From: JAUNQW01 sp043424615
GTDB taxonomy: Bacteria > Bacillota > Bacilli > Lactobacillales > Carnobacteriaceae_A
Reading direction: 5' to 3'
DNA length: 37,720 nt
Assembly (NCBI GenBank): GCA_043424615.1
Contig: JBHWOX010000047.1
Span: 1 to 37,720, forward strand
The notes below the pieces were generated by a model. The model saw only the letters and a list, made by a program, of their open reading frames with translations. It was not told the origin of the DNA and made no database searches. A program made the position numbers and the translations under genes. This document shows, one piece after another, positions 1 to 8,945 of this stretch. Numbering within the stretch: position 1 is the first letter of the stretch; each line of letters opens with the position of its first letter.

Positions 1-1
1 A

Positions 2-381
2 CTAAAAGTATAAAGCCTTAGCTTCTGGTAGCTCTTTATAGTTTTGTCTTTCATCGATAAAGATAGGTGAAATTCGATGCCTTTTTCATTTTCAGATACT
101 CTAGTAGCAATAATTTTTTTATAAGAAGTATTTTTTGATAAATGCTTACCATAAAAAAGAGCGCCATTAACAGCATAATTACATATAGAGTCTGAATCTT
201 CTGCTAATAGTTCATCATCAGTTCTTTTTTCATGATTGTAAACTGAGACCTTGTCTTCAATCACAATTAGAATTCAATTGAGTTCTTTGCAACTCCGCTT
301 CTTTTTCTAAACGATTTTGCTTATCCCCTTAATATCTAAATGTTCCTCAATTTTTAAATTTACTCTGCCAAAATCCTTCAC
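2..381 (-). pseudogene. Frameshifted N-terminal remnant of an N-6 adenine DNA methylase / restriction enzyme
   Basis: A good ribosome binding site (GGAGGTGG, 387-394) precedes a GTG at 381, but that frame stops at 307-309 after 24 codons. Homology-like text then continues in other frames. One reads NRLEKEAELQRTQLNS (about 325-270). The next reads VIEDKVSVYNHEKRT and then ICNYAVNGALFYGKHL (about 260-90). The last reads KRHRISPIFIDERQNYKEL (about 85-20) and ends in a TAG at 2-4. Joined, the pieces resemble the start of type I/IIG-like N-6 DNA methylases that carry an N-terminal nuclease-like segment; this is recognition from memory. Three frameshifts near 325, 262 and 84 plus a stop make a functional product unlikely. 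No methylase catalytic motif lies inside the window, so the family call rests on the N-terminus only. Confidence 0.6.
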
Positions 382-685
382 GATATCCACCTCCTGAAGT
401 CGTTATTAATAGTATACGAAATAAAATATCTTATTAGACCTGTAAGATGTTGTCTTTAGTGTTTTTTTGTTGAAACTTCAAACAAAAAATCCCTAACATG
501 AACACGCCTATACTCACAAAAGGCCTTCTGTCGAAGCTTTTTCAAGACTGCTTATATTATTAAATTGTATCTAAAGCTCTATCATTATTTCTACCGTTTT
601 CAATTATGGACCACTTCCCACATACATCTTAAACTATTACAGCTTAAAAAAGAGTTCCAATTATCAGACACAGTTAAAAAAAATA
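382..685. other. Non-coding AT-rich stretch
   Basis: I see no credible gene here. It holds the leader of the methylase remnant (ribosome binding site at 387-394) and an imperfect A/T-rich hairpin near 461-491 (TTTTTTGTTGAA against TTCAAACAAAAAA, one bulged A). It ends at the terminator serving the gene that starts the housekeeping DNA to the right. Confidence 0.5.
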
Positions 686-720
686 GGGTTTCTAAACACT
701 ATCAAAGCATTTAGAAACCC
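676..720 (-). terminator. Intrinsic terminator of the rRNA methyltransferase gene at 737-2137
   Basis: A perfect 11-bp stem, GGGTTTCTAAA (686-696) with TTTAGAAACCC (710-720), has a 13-base loop. On the minus strand it is followed by a run of eight T (A tract 676-683). It lies 17 bases past the stop codon. A weaker T run also follows on the plus strand, so it may work both ways. Confidence 0.85.
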
Positions 721-736
721 CGTTTTTATGCAATTC

Positions 737-2137
737 TTATTTAACTTTTTCAATCAATACTACGCACTCCACATGCGGGGTGTGGGGGAATTGATCGACC
801 GCTTGGACGGTTTGAAGTTGGTAGCCGTAGTCACCCAACCACTGCAGATCTTCGGCCAAGGATTTTGGACTACAGGAAACGTAAACAATCTTTTCTGGAC
901 CGAATCGTCCAATGGCTCGCATGACCTTGCCGCCAGCTCCACTACGAGGAGGATCTAATAATAAAATATCCGGCATGCCCCACAGCTCTGGTAGTTTTTT
1001 CAGGCCACGACGGGCATCAGAAGCCATAAAGAAAGTATTATCCAAACCATTATCTGCCGCATTGCGTTTGGCTGATTCAATCGATGTTTCAACAATTTCA
1101 ATTCCTGCTAAATCTTTAGCCTTTTGAGCCAGAGGAAGTGAAAAAGTTCCCACCCCACAAAAGAGATCTAAGACCCGCAGTTCTTCATCGACCTGGGCCA
1201 TTTTCAATGCTTGGTCTACTAAAACTTCCGCTTGGATGGCATTGGCTTGGAAGAAAGTATCTGGCCATATACGATAGCTAAAGCCACAAAGCTCATCATA
1301 AATAAAATCTCGGCCAGCTAAGAGCTCTACTTCATCCGCTTGGATCCGTTCTGTTTTTTCACTGTGGGTCACCCATTGCAGAGATTTCAAATGGGGGAAG
1401 CTGTCAGTCAAGCGCTTTTTCAAATCTTCAGCTTCAGCCAGGTGTTTCTCCGCCCCTTCTAGAGCATAGAAGACCACCATCAATTCTTGGGTGGCAAAAG
1501 ATTGGCGGATCATGAGATTTCTCAACAAACCGTCGTGGTCTATTTTATTATAACCTGGTAAATCATGGTCGACTTGCCATTGGCTGACTACTTTTTTAAC
1601 CGCCACCATTTCTTCAGGCATCAAAACTGAATCTTCTAAATCTACTACTTGGCGGAAATTGCCTTGCTTGTGCATACCAAGGCCTCCCGCTTCCCCAAAA
1701 GTCAACTCCATCTTGTTACGATAACGGTCAGGCTTTTCCATGCCAATGATGGGCTGAATGACTTTCTCATCAAAACCCGCTTGAGTTAAATAATAGCGAA
1801 CTAAATCTTCTTTATAGTTCAATTGGTCAGGGTATTTCATGAATTGGAGGGGAGCGCCTGCCGATGCAGCTTGTTGAGGGCTACGGCTAAGATCACGACT
1901 CGGTCCTGCTTCTAGGAGCTCATCGTAATCTAAGACCGCCTTGTTGCGTCCTTTAGCATTTTCAACGGTCACTCGAACCAGGTCACCCGGCACCACATCC
2001 CGGATAAATAATCTCAGATGCTTGCCATTCGTCCCCTTATCCGCAGGGTGGATATGACGGGCAAAGCCTAGCCCTTCATGGGTCATGTTGTTTATTCTCA
2101 CGTCTAATACTTCAGTTGGATAGTCTTGCGTTTTCAT
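737..2137 (-). CDS. 23S rRNA (uracil-5)-methyltransferase, RlmCD/RumA family, first paralogue
   Basis: 466 residues, SAM-dependent m5U methyltransferase of the RumA/TrmA family. An N-terminal TRAM-type RNA-binding domain (about 5-75) is followed by a middle domain and a Rossmann-type domain with motif I VLDLFCGVGTFSLPLA, the DPPRSG motif, the nucleophile in YVSCSP (Cys422) and the catalytic base Glu457 in HVEC. The [4Fe-4S] cysteine cluster present in E. coli RlmD is absent: its equivalent position reads SAGAPLQFMKY. The start has a GAGGTGA ribosome binding site. It is transcribed alone between exoA and its own terminator. A second copy sits at 16674-18062 in the conserved dagK context, so that one is the better orthologue of B. 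subtilis RlmCD. The target uridine of this copy cannot be read from sequence. Confidence 0.9.
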   Translation of the reverse strand: MKTQDYPTEVLDVRINNMTHEGLGFARHIHPADKGTNGKHLRLFIRDVVPGDLVRVTVENAKGRNKAVLDYDELLEAGPSRDLSRSPQQAASAGAPLQFMKYPDQLNYKEDLVRYYLTQAGFDEKVIQPIIGMEKPDRYRNKMELTFGEAGGLGMHKQGNFRQVVDLEDSVLMPEEMVAVKKVVSQWQVDHDLPGYNKIDHDGLLRNLMIRQSFATQELMVVFYALEGAEKHLAEAEDLKKRLTDSFPHLKSLQWVTHSEKTERIQADEVELLAGRDFIYDELCGFSYRIWPDTFFQANAIQAEVLVDQALKMAQVDEELRVLDLFCGVGTFSLPLAQKAKDLAGIEIVETSIESAKRNAADNGLDNTFFMASDARRGLKKLPELWGMPDILLLDPPRSGAGGKVMRAIGRFGPEKIVYVSCSPKSLAEDLQWLGDYGYQLQTVQAVDQFPHTPHVECVVLIEKVK

Positions 2138-2198
2138 CCGATCACCTCAATTTTCTAGCCCTCATTATATAAGAAAACAGCAGCCAACTCCATCATAT

Positions 2199-2227
2199 AA
2201 AAAACAGCTAATTGGACACTAGCTGTT
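2199..2227 (-). terminator. Intrinsic terminator of exoA
   Basis: An 8-bp stem, AACAGCTA (2203-2210) with TAGCTGTT (2220-2227), has a 9-base loop and is followed on the minus strand by TTTTT. It sits 28 bases downstream of the exoA stop. Confidence 0.8.
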
Positions 2228-2254
2228 CATCAATAAGTTCTTATCATAATCTGC

Positions 2255-3082
2255 CTAGTCTTCGATTTCAATCACGATCGGGGTGTGGTCCTGGCGGGGG
2301 CCTGAATCAATCATCTCTGACCGGCTAACGGCATCTGCCAAGCGGTCGGACACAAGAGCATAGTCAATCCTCCAGCCTGAATTATTTACCTTGGAGGTTT
2401 TTACTCGCTGGGCCCACCAACTGTAAACCCCTTCCACATCCCCATGGAGATAGCGGAAAGAATCAGTAAAGCCTCGGCCTAAAAGCTGGGTGAATCCTTG
2501 CCGTTCTTCATCCGTAAAACCTGCTGAATGGTGGTTGCGTTCCGGATGAGCTAAGTCGATTTCCTCATGGGCCACATTAAAATCGCCCACCGCAATGACC
2601 GGTTTGTCTTGGTCTAATTGACTGAGATAGTCGGCATATTTTTCATCCCAAATTTGGCGGTCATCTAAGCGTTTTAATTCGTTACCCGCATTGGGGGTGT
2701 ATACCGTTGACACATAGTAATCATCCAGCTCCAAGGTGATGATTCGTCCCTCCACGTCCATGGTGGTTGGAGCATCAAGAGTTGGATAATGAGCCCGGAC
2801 GTCCCAATTCTTGCGATATAAAAACATCGTTCCCGCATAAGACTTACGGGCAGGTTCTTGAGAAGAATTCCAGACATAGTCATAAGGACCAAAGGCTTCT
2901 GCTAAAATTTTCTGATGTTTTTTGCTTGGGCCGCCATGGGGTAATTTGGTTTCTTGGATGGCAATGATATCAGCATCTTCATCCAAAATCGTATTTAAAA
3001 CTTCCCGTGACATCTCTGCTCGGTTGGAATCCGAGGTCAAGGCAGCGTTCAATGAATCAATATTCCACGAAATGATTTTCAT
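2255..3082 (-). CDS. exoA: Exodeoxyribonuclease III / AP endonuclease
   Basis: 275 residues, typical length for the ExoIII branch of the exonuclease-endonuclease-phosphatase fold. It cuts 5' of abasic sites in base-excision repair and has 3'-5' exonuclease activity. Family motifs are intact: SWN with Asn7, QETK with Glu44, Tyr128 in VYTPNAG, GDFN with Asp167 and Asn169, WRIDY with Asp240, and the terminal DHTP with Asp265 and His266. The start has an AAGGAG site at 8-base spacing and a near-consensus promoter upstream (3113-3141). It is a single-gene unit closed by the hairpin at 2203-2227. Repair of oxidative damage fits a cell that carries pyruvate oxidase. Confidence 0.95.
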   Translation of the reverse strand: MKIISWNIDSLNAALTSDSNRAEMSREVLNTILDEDADIIAIQETKLPHGGPSKKHQKILAEAFGPYDYVWNSSQEPARKSYAGTMFLYRKNWDVRAHYPTLDAPTTMDVEGRIITLELDDYYVSTVYTPNAGNELKRLDDRQIWDEKYADYLSQLDQDKPVIAVGDFNVAHEEIDLAHPERNHHSAGFTDEERQGFTQLLGRGFTDSFRYLHGDVEGVYSWWAQRVKTSKVNNSGWRIDYALVSDRLADAVSRSEMIDSGPRQDHTPIVIEIED

Positions 3083-3112
3083 TCAGACTCTCCTTTTAAG
3101 CATTTGTCTTAT

Positions 3113-3141
3113 ATTGTATCGGTCTGACCCGCCCAGGTCAA
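3113..3141 (-). promoter_or_regulatory. exoA promoter with overlapping palindrome
   Basis: TTGACC (3136-3141) and TACAAT (3113-3118) are separated by exactly 17 bases. An inverted repeat TGACC-N6-GGTCA covers the -35 hexamer and the adjoining spacer, so a repressor site is possible, though chance cannot be excluded. Confidence 0.7.
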
Positions 3142-3172
3142 AGCAGACTGCCTCTGTTTCAGATGATGGGAA

Positions 3173-3907
3173 TTAAAAACCGCGATCCATTAACCAGGCT
3201 TGGGTGTGTTCTAGACCTTGATGTTCATCTAAACGCAATTGATCTTCAATGCGGCCATCTTTTAGGTAGATAATACGGTCGGTTTGGGCCGCCACCTGTG
3301 GATCATGGGTAACAATCAATTGGGTCATCCCTTCCTGCTTCAACTCATTAAAAATAGCCATGACTTGCTGGGAATGGCTAGAATTCAGAGCACCCGTCGG
3401 CTCATCTGCAAAAAGAATGGCCGGTCGGTTTATTAAGGCACGGCAAATAGCCGCCCGTTGCAATTGACCGCCCGACACCTGGCTGATGACGTGATCTTTC
3501 ACTTCTGCAATGCCCATTCTTTCCATTAATTCCAAGGCTCGCTCTTTCACTTGTTGAAGAGGATTACCTGCCAGCCGTGCTGGCAAGCAAATATTATCGA
3601 AAAGTGTGAGGGTTTTGATGAGGTGGTTATGCTGAAAAACAAAACCCATCTCATGCAAACGAATGTCAGCCAACTGGTCTTGGCTCAAGTCAGACAGCTC
3701 ATGGCCATTGAAATAAAGATGACCTTCACTGATTTGATCCATCCCACTCACACAATATAAAAGTGTAGACTTGCCAGACCCTGAACTGCCCATGATGGCC
3801 AAGCATTCTCCTTCCGCTAAGTCAAAAGACAGATGATTGAGAACAGGGTTGGGATGTTCTCCCTGGTCAAAAACTTTCACTAAATCACGCACTTCTAATA
3901 GATTCAT
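3173..3907 (-). CDS. ABC exporter ATP-binding protein (LolD/MacB type)
   Basis: 244 residues, complete nucleotide-binding domain: Walker A GSSGSGKST (40-48), Q-loop Gln92, signature VSGGQ (144-148), Walker B ILFADEP (164-170) and H-loop His201. Sequence style matches ATPases that drive FtsX-like permeases (bacitracin-export, LolCDE and MacB groups). The ribosome binding site is AAGGAGG, 10 bases after the stop of the permease frame at 3918. It would power the permease encoded directly upstream, but that permease contains an in-frame stop codon, so this ATPase may lack a working partner. The substrate is unknown; export of a peptide antibiotic or lipid is the usual role of the group. Confidence 0.92.
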   Translation of the reverse strand: MNLLEVRDLVKVFDQGEHPNPVLNHLSFDLAEGECLAIMGSSGSGKSTLLYCVSGMDQISEGHLYFNGHELSDLSQDQLADIRLHEMGFVFQHNHLIKTLTLFDNICLPARLAGNPLQQVKERALELMERMGIAEVKDHVISQVSGGQLQRAAICRALINRPAILFADEPTGALNSSHSQQVMAIFNELKQEGMTQLIVTHDPQVAAQTDRIIYLKDGRIEDQLRLDEHQGLEHTQAWLMDRGF

Positions 3908-3917
3908 AAGACCCTCC

Positions 3918-6290
3918 TTAGCTTTGACCCAATGAAGTGAGAGACAGATCTTCTAGTGAACGACTAGACCAAGTTGCTAAAAGCAGAGCGAGGCCGGCGG
4001 GTAAAAGCATTCCCAGGCCAATGATATAGGCTGGGGAAAGACTGAAACGAAACTGGCTCATACCAAAGCCTAAAAGTGAAAACAAGCCGCCCATCAAGCT
4101 GGCCCCTAAAGTAAGTGAAAAAACCACAGCTAAAAGGATGCCACTTCCACTAGCCAACAAGGTCTGAATATTGTAATGCCAACGTCTTTCGTCCACCTTC
4201 AGCCCCATAGCCAGCAGGATGGTATCGGTTCCCCTATTGGCGTATAAGCGGAGTTTTAAGAAGAGAATCACTATCAGCCCGCTCACCATTAAAGCAACAA
4301 CCAACAGGCTATGACTTGCGAGGGCTAGGGATGAGGTCAGCGTTCCCAAAGTTTGATCCAATAAGTCAGCCATGGACAGAACGGTCCAGTCGGGATAAGA
4401 AGCTTGTAAATCTGCCATCACTTCCTTTAATGAGGCTGGATCTTGCAGTCGAATCAAGATCTGGTAATTCTCCGCTGGCCCTGAAAGAGGAGAGCTCATT
4501 TTAGCCGTCATCCCTCCCTGGCTAATGTCCTGATAGAGACCCACCACTTTAAAATGATAGGGCTTGCCTTCATATATCCATTCAAATTCCGATCCTAGCT
4601 GCCAGTTGAAATGATCTGCATTAAACTGGGAAAGCGCTATTTCCCCTTCTTTGGTCGGAAAATGTCCTTCCACCATTTCTATCTTAAAGTCCTCATAGTC
4701 TCCCACTTCCATTTTGAAGCTTTCCATTCTTTCTTTTCCTTGAACTTGTCCCTGGACAGTTTTAAAAAGTTCAAACTGGCTGACACGTTCATCTGCGGCC
4801 AATTCTTTTTGCACGTCCTCCAACTGAGCTTTTTCTTCCTGCCGCCCATCAATTTGAAGGCGAATATCCATAGGAGCACTGCCCATATAGCTTATAAAAT
4901 CAGGAGATTCTAGTGTCTTCCATAAACTCAAAGGAATTAAAATCATAGTTGTGCTAATGAAAAAGACGACTCCTATATTCTTCCATGCTCCAAAATGACA
5001 ACGTAAGCCCAGCCAGATGAGTGGACCGTGAATCGCTTCTCCCCATTCGCTTAAAGCTGGCACTGTAGACTGGCTTTTCTTCTTCTGACCGCTATCTAAT
5101 CGTCCATCCACCAAGGCCTGAACGATATTTAGGTCTTTTAAATGTTTTAAGACTAGTCGTAAACTTAAGGCTAAAGTGATAAAGATCAGTGAGCTTGCTA
5201 AAAAAGGAATGACAAAAGACAGGATTCCCTGTTTAAAAGACAAAGATTGAAAAGATAATTGCCGTTGAAAAAGATGAACCAAGGGAAAAGAAATCACCGC
5301 GGCCAGCAAACAAGCCAAGCTGCCAAGGACCAGGTATTTGGCCTGGTAGATATGACAGATATCCGCATGCTTCAGTCCGATGGCTTTTAAGTTGGCAATT
5401 TAGCGGACGTCTTCTTCCAAGCTGGCTAGTAAACTATAGCGGATATTAATGAGGGCAATGATCATGAGTAAGACAGCAATCAACAGTAACATGGCAGTCA
5501 ATAAGCCCTCCCCTAAGCCATTGGCCAGGCGGATCAAAGGAAAACTGATAGCCACACCATTTTGAGGGAGTGACCATGTTGCGGACTGGTAGGCGGATTG
5601 AAAGGCGGACAGATTGGCCCCATCTTTTAAGCGAAAGGCGATAATGGACTCTCGGCGGTCGCTGGCCGCATAGAGTTTTTCGAAATCTTTTTCATTTAAT
5701 AAAAATCGCAAGGATGAGGACAGAGACGAGCCCATTTGAGAGTCTTTCAGCAGATGACTAATCCTAAATGTTTCTTGATAGCCGTCTAACTCAAGTCGGA
5801 TTGAATCCCCCAACTCCAAGTCGAATTGGCGGGCATAAGGGAGGGGGAGTCCGATTTCTCCTTCTTCTAACTGGATCACTTCGGAGCTGGGATAGTCCAA
5901 TAAATAGTCCAGCCGGTCGTTTTGGGCCACAAAATAATGGTCCATCAATTGGCCAGAAAAATTTTGAAGGGGATGTCCTTCTTTTTCATAATAAATCTGA
6001 CCACCATCAATATCAGCCATCTCTTGTACTTCCATAGCGGCAATATCGGGCTGGTGCAGTCTAAAATCTTCGGGAGCTTGCCAGTCAACGGGACCCACAT
6101 GCATTTGTAGAAAATGAGGGGTTTGAGCGGTCTCATACAATTGATCCATAGATCCCACCATCTTGTAAAAAATACTGCCCCCGACCGCCATCAATAAGAC
6201 CGATAAGAAAATGAACATAAAGAGTGTCAAATTGAGGATTGGATTCTTAATCAAATCATTTTTAACCAGGGTACGAGTGATCGACGACAT
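3918..6290 (-). pseudogene. FtsX-type ABC permease interrupted by an in-frame TAA stop
   Basis: One continuous frame of 791 codons is broken only by TAA at 5400-5402 (codon 297). The first part (296 residues, 5400-6290) has TM1 (about 20-42), an extracellular domain and TM2 (about 262-285), ending EEDVR. The same frame then reads IANLKAIGLKHADICHIYQ, matching the usual cytoplasmic EDVREI-x-KAIGL element after TM2 of FtsX permeases. Further membrane helices follow at about 316-342 and 356-381. The second half has the usual repeat architecture, with a second extracellular domain and three C-terminal helices. A GAA-to-TAA change (Glu at the usual VREI position) would explain the stop. The open frame after it has no ATG and only a TTG at 5318 without a ribosome binding site, so reinitiation looks poor. 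The start at 6290 has an AAGGGGG site. It could be a sequencing error, a recent nonsense mutation, or read-through. Confidence 0.85.
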
Positions 6291-6411
6291 GGCCTATTCC
6301 CCCTTTCATGATGCTCACATGTGAATTTTTTATTTAGTTTATTTTACCATTTTTCGAGGGTGAAAAGCTTGGGTTATTCCCACCTTTACACATTTTTTAC
6401 AATCCGCTTTT

Positions 6412-6448
6412 TTTAAAATAAAAAAAAGCTAAACTCACTGGCTTAGCT
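6412..6448 (-). terminator. Intrinsic terminator of the ATP-grasp gene
   Basis: A short stem, AGCTAA (6427-6432) with TTAGCT (6443-6448), has a 10-base loop. It is followed on the minus strand by seven T and further T-rich sequence, 12 bases past the stop codon. Confidence 0.7.
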
Positions 6449-6460
6449 CTTGTTTTGATC

Positions 6461-7654
6461 CTATCCAAAATAAGTCCGATTTTCCTGCCATATAAATTTT
6501 GTCAACCGCAAGCGGCGGAGCCAATCATCATCTTTTTCATAAAGAATAGAATGGCCGGTATTGGCTAGACGATCCTTGCGGTAATATTCGTCTTGCAAGT
6601 CTGGACTAATATGTTTACCACATGCTTTTTTGCCTGCCACGACCCAATTGAAGGCCTGATCTTGATGCTGGGTTTGAGGTCGGTTAAAAACCAAATCTTC
6701 AATGGCTAACTCTAATAAATTAACCCCTCCGAGATTGGAGTAGTAAAAAGAACGAGCCAGTCGAGGATTAATTTCTAATACATAAGGCTGGCCTGTTTGG
6801 CTATCCAGCTTAAAGTCTAAATTAAAGAAGCCATAATAATCCATTCCTTCAATAGCCTGACGGGACAGTTCATATATATCCCCTCGGTCGCTGTCACAAA
6901 TGACCACATGGTTGCCGATAAATTGTGGTCGAGAATCCGTTAAAATACTGCGTCCCTGAGCCATCGACAGCTGTCCATCAGAGGCCCGATAACCAGAGAT
7001 AGAATATTCAGAGCCTTCACCACCTGGAATATATTGCTGGATGACCATTTGGCCGTGATAACTTTTAAACAGCTCTCCTAAAATTTCATGGGCTTCAGCC
7101 GTCGTATCAGCGTAGAAAACCTTATCCATATGGTCAAAAGCTGTTTTATATGTATTGTTGTCATCCGCTTTTATAACAACCTTATGTTGAATGTCAACCT
7201 GCTGGTAATTGCTGGCATCAACCATTTGCGTTTGGGGATAGGGAATACCCAATTGATCCATCTTAGCGTAGAAATTCTCTTTGAAAAGCAAGGCCTTGGA
7301 TAGTTCTTGGTCAGGATAAGGAATGATGGGATCAAAATCTAAGCGGTCTTGCAGTTCAACAATATTTTGTAAATAAATTTCATGGGGAACATACAATAAA
7401 ACTTGAAGGTCTGGCTGGTCTTGAGCATGCTGCCAGTAAAGTTTATTCAAAGCTTCAACAAAGACATCCTGATAATAAATTTCTCCATTTTTAGCATAGG
7501 GAGCGAGCTGGATGTCCGCTATTTTAGTTCTATAAAAGGGTAAAAAAACAGTGGTCGTCAACAGTTGTACTTTCTTGCCATAAGCCTCGTGGATAGAACG
7601 AGCAGCAGAATAGCAATTAGGGTCTGATCCAATAATAATAGGTAAAAAAGTCAT
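6461..7654 (-). CDS. ATP-grasp carboxylate-amine ligase, D-aspartate-ligase-like
   Basis: 397 residues from the third of three close ATG codons. That ATG (7654) has GAGG at proper spacing; earlier ATGs lie at 7660 and 7666. The N-terminus LPIIIGSDPNCYSAARSIHEA matches the opening of Asl-type D-aspartate ligases of lactic acid bacteria (recalled pattern). The ATP-grasp fold shows MVIQQYIPGGEGSEYSISGY (about 210-230) and the metal-binding ExNPR in LEINPRLARSFYYSN. Asl enzymes add D-Asp to the lysine side chain of UDP-MurNAc-pentapeptide. Whether this protein does so is uncertain, because no aspartate racemase neighbour is seen and many family members have unknown acceptors. It has its own promoter (7726-7754) and terminator, so it is a single-gene unit. 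Confidence 0.75.
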   Translation of the reverse strand: MTFLPIIIGSDPNCYSAARSIHEAYGKKVQLLTTTVFLPFYRTKIADIQLAPYAKNGEIYYQDVFVEALNKLYWQHAQDQPDLQVLLYVPHEIYLQNIVELQDRLDFDPIIPYPDQELSKALLFKENFYAKMDQLGIPYPQTQMVDASNYQQVDIQHKVVIKADDNNTYKTAFDHMDKVFYADTTAEAHEILGELFKSYHGQMVIQQYIPGGEGSEYSISGYRASDGQLSMAQGRSILTDSRPQFIGNHVVICDSDRGDIYELSRQAIEGMDYYGFFNLDFKLDSQTGQPYVLEINPRLARSFYYSNLGGVNLLELAIEDLVFNRPQTQHQDQAFNWVVAGKKACGKHISPDLQDEYYRKDRLANTGHSILYEKDDDWLRRLRLTKFIWQENRTYFG

Positions 7655-7725
7655 ATTCATCCTCATATTTCGTTTTAATTATAAATTCACTCTCATTTAT
7701 TCTACCTTCTTCCCTCCTCTTTTTC

Positions 7726-7754
7726 ATTACAATTTAGTAACAAAACAAAGTCAA
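7726..7754 (-). promoter_or_regulatory. Promoter of the ATP-grasp gene
   Basis: TTGACT (7749-7754), a 17-base spacer and TGTAAT (7726-7731) give a close sigma-A match, about 70 bases upstream of the chosen start codon. Confidence 0.65.
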
Positions 7755-7888
7755 AATGAAGAAAAAGTGTCCCGCCCATCAAGCCCGGCAGCTAAACAAG
7801 ATTGGAGCATTAGCTTAAAGAATCATATCTTCAACAATCGTGTTGGTAATCTTTTATCAACCTTTCACTCCTCTTATTAGCTTTAAGA

Positions 7889-8875
7889 CTAAAACATCAA
7901 ACGAGCGGCAACATAAGTTAAAAAGAGTAAGGCTAGCGACCCCATTCCACAGATGAGGAGAATTTTCTGCCCCTTGTTGTAAACGACTTTGAAGTTAACT
8001 CCCACGCCCAAAGCAGCCATGGCCATTCCTAAGAAGAGATAGGCCAAATCCACCAGTCCTTGGACCACACCATCAGCTAAGCCGGCAAATGTTCCGATAG
8101 CTGAAGCTGCTACAAAGCCGAGCATAAACCAAGGAAGAGGAACTTTCATTTGGGCATTGCCTTGACGACGAGCACTCACGAGGCCAAAGATAATTGCAAC
8201 CGGCGCTAGCAATAAGACCCGTGATAATTTCATGATGGTGGCCATGCTTTCTGCCACAGGTCCCCCTGCCGACCCAGCCGCAACAGCGTGAGCGATTTCG
8301 TGGAGAGAGCCTCCAGCTAAAACCCCATATTGGACGTCTGTCAAGGCTAAAACAGGTCGGAGAAAAACTAAGATGAGGGTAAAGAGTGTTCCTAAAATCG
8401 CAACAACAGCGATAGAAACCACTTCGTCATCTTCATCCGTTCCGATAATAGGGGATAAACCAAGGACCGCCGCTGCCCCACAAATCCCACAACCAGATGC
8501 TGCCAACCAAGCGAGTGGTGCTTCTACTTTGGCCCGGCGAGCTAAGAAATAAATCAAGAAAATGGTAAAAACAATAATCACTGCAGCTAAACTCAATGTC
8601 TTCACTCCGTGTTCAGCTAAGACTTGGAGATTGAGCCGGAAACCCATCAAAATAATTCCTAAACGAAGAAATTTATTAGATATGAACCCACTGCCTGCTT
8701 TAGCCGTTCGACTCAAAGGGTCACTGGCTTGCACAAGCATCCCAAGTAAAAGGGCAATCACCAAATGACCAATCAGTGATAAGCCAGGAAGGAGGCTTAG
8801 GGCTTTAGCCAGGATTGACAGCAAGAGGAGTAAGGCAAATGATTTCCAAAAATTCAGCGATTTTAGTTTTTCCAT
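7889..8875 (-). CDS. YeiH family (UPF0324) membrane protein, putative sulfate exporter
   Basis: 328 residues, strongly hydrophobic, with roughly ten membrane helices from residue 10 to the C-terminus. Typical family stretches are GHLVIALLLGMLVQ, the glycine- and cysteine-containing segment WLAASGCGICGAAAVLG and the conserved GGSLHEIAHAVAAG. The family is annotated as putative sulfate exporters, but transport has not been firmly shown for most members. The ribosome binding site is AAGGAG. The leader of about 63 bases has two short hairpins and the promoter carries an inverted repeat (separate entries), so expression is probably controlled. No sulfur-metabolism gene is adjacent. No clear terminator was found between its stop and the ATP-grasp gene. 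Confidence 0.9.
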   Translation of the reverse strand: MEKLKSLNFWKSFALLLLLSILAKALSLLPGLSLIGHLVIALLLGMLVQASDPLSRTAKAGSGFISNKFLRLGIILMGFRLNLQVLAEHGVKTLSLAAVIIVFTIFLIYFLARRAKVEAPLAWLAASGCGICGAAAVLGLSPIIGTDEDDEVVSIAVVAILGTLFTLILVFLRPVLALTDVQYGVLAGGSLHEIAHAVAAGSAGGPVAESMATIMKLSRVLLLAPVAIIFGLVSARRQGNAQMKVPLPWFMLGFVAASAIGTFAGLADGVVQGLVDLAYLFLGMAMAALGVGVNFKVVYNKGQKILLICGMGSLALLFLTYVAARLMF

Positions 8876-8940
8876 ATAATTCTCCTTCTAAGCGGCAGTT
8901 AAGCTCCGCTCGACATAATCAGCTGAGTCTGCATTCAGCC
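8876..8940 (-). promoter_or_regulatory. Structured leader of the YeiH gene
   Basis: Two inverted repeats occupy the predicted 5' leader: GCTGA/TCAGC (8922-8926 with 8935-8939), at the very 5' end of the predicted transcript, and AGCGG/CCGCT (8891-8895 with 8906-8910), ending a few bases before the AAGGAG ribosome binding site. Neither matches a riboswitch class I can recognise. Confidence 0.35.
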
Positions 8941-8945
8941 TTTTC

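Noticed and set aside
5318..5320. TTG as an independent start for the second half of the FtsX permease
   Set aside because: No ribosome binding site, lies inside a membrane helix, and the open frame with family sequence extends upstream to the TAA.
7791..7818. AGCTAA...TTAGCT repeat downstream of the YeiH gene
   Set aside because: Six-base arms with a long loop and no T run; not a convincing terminator.
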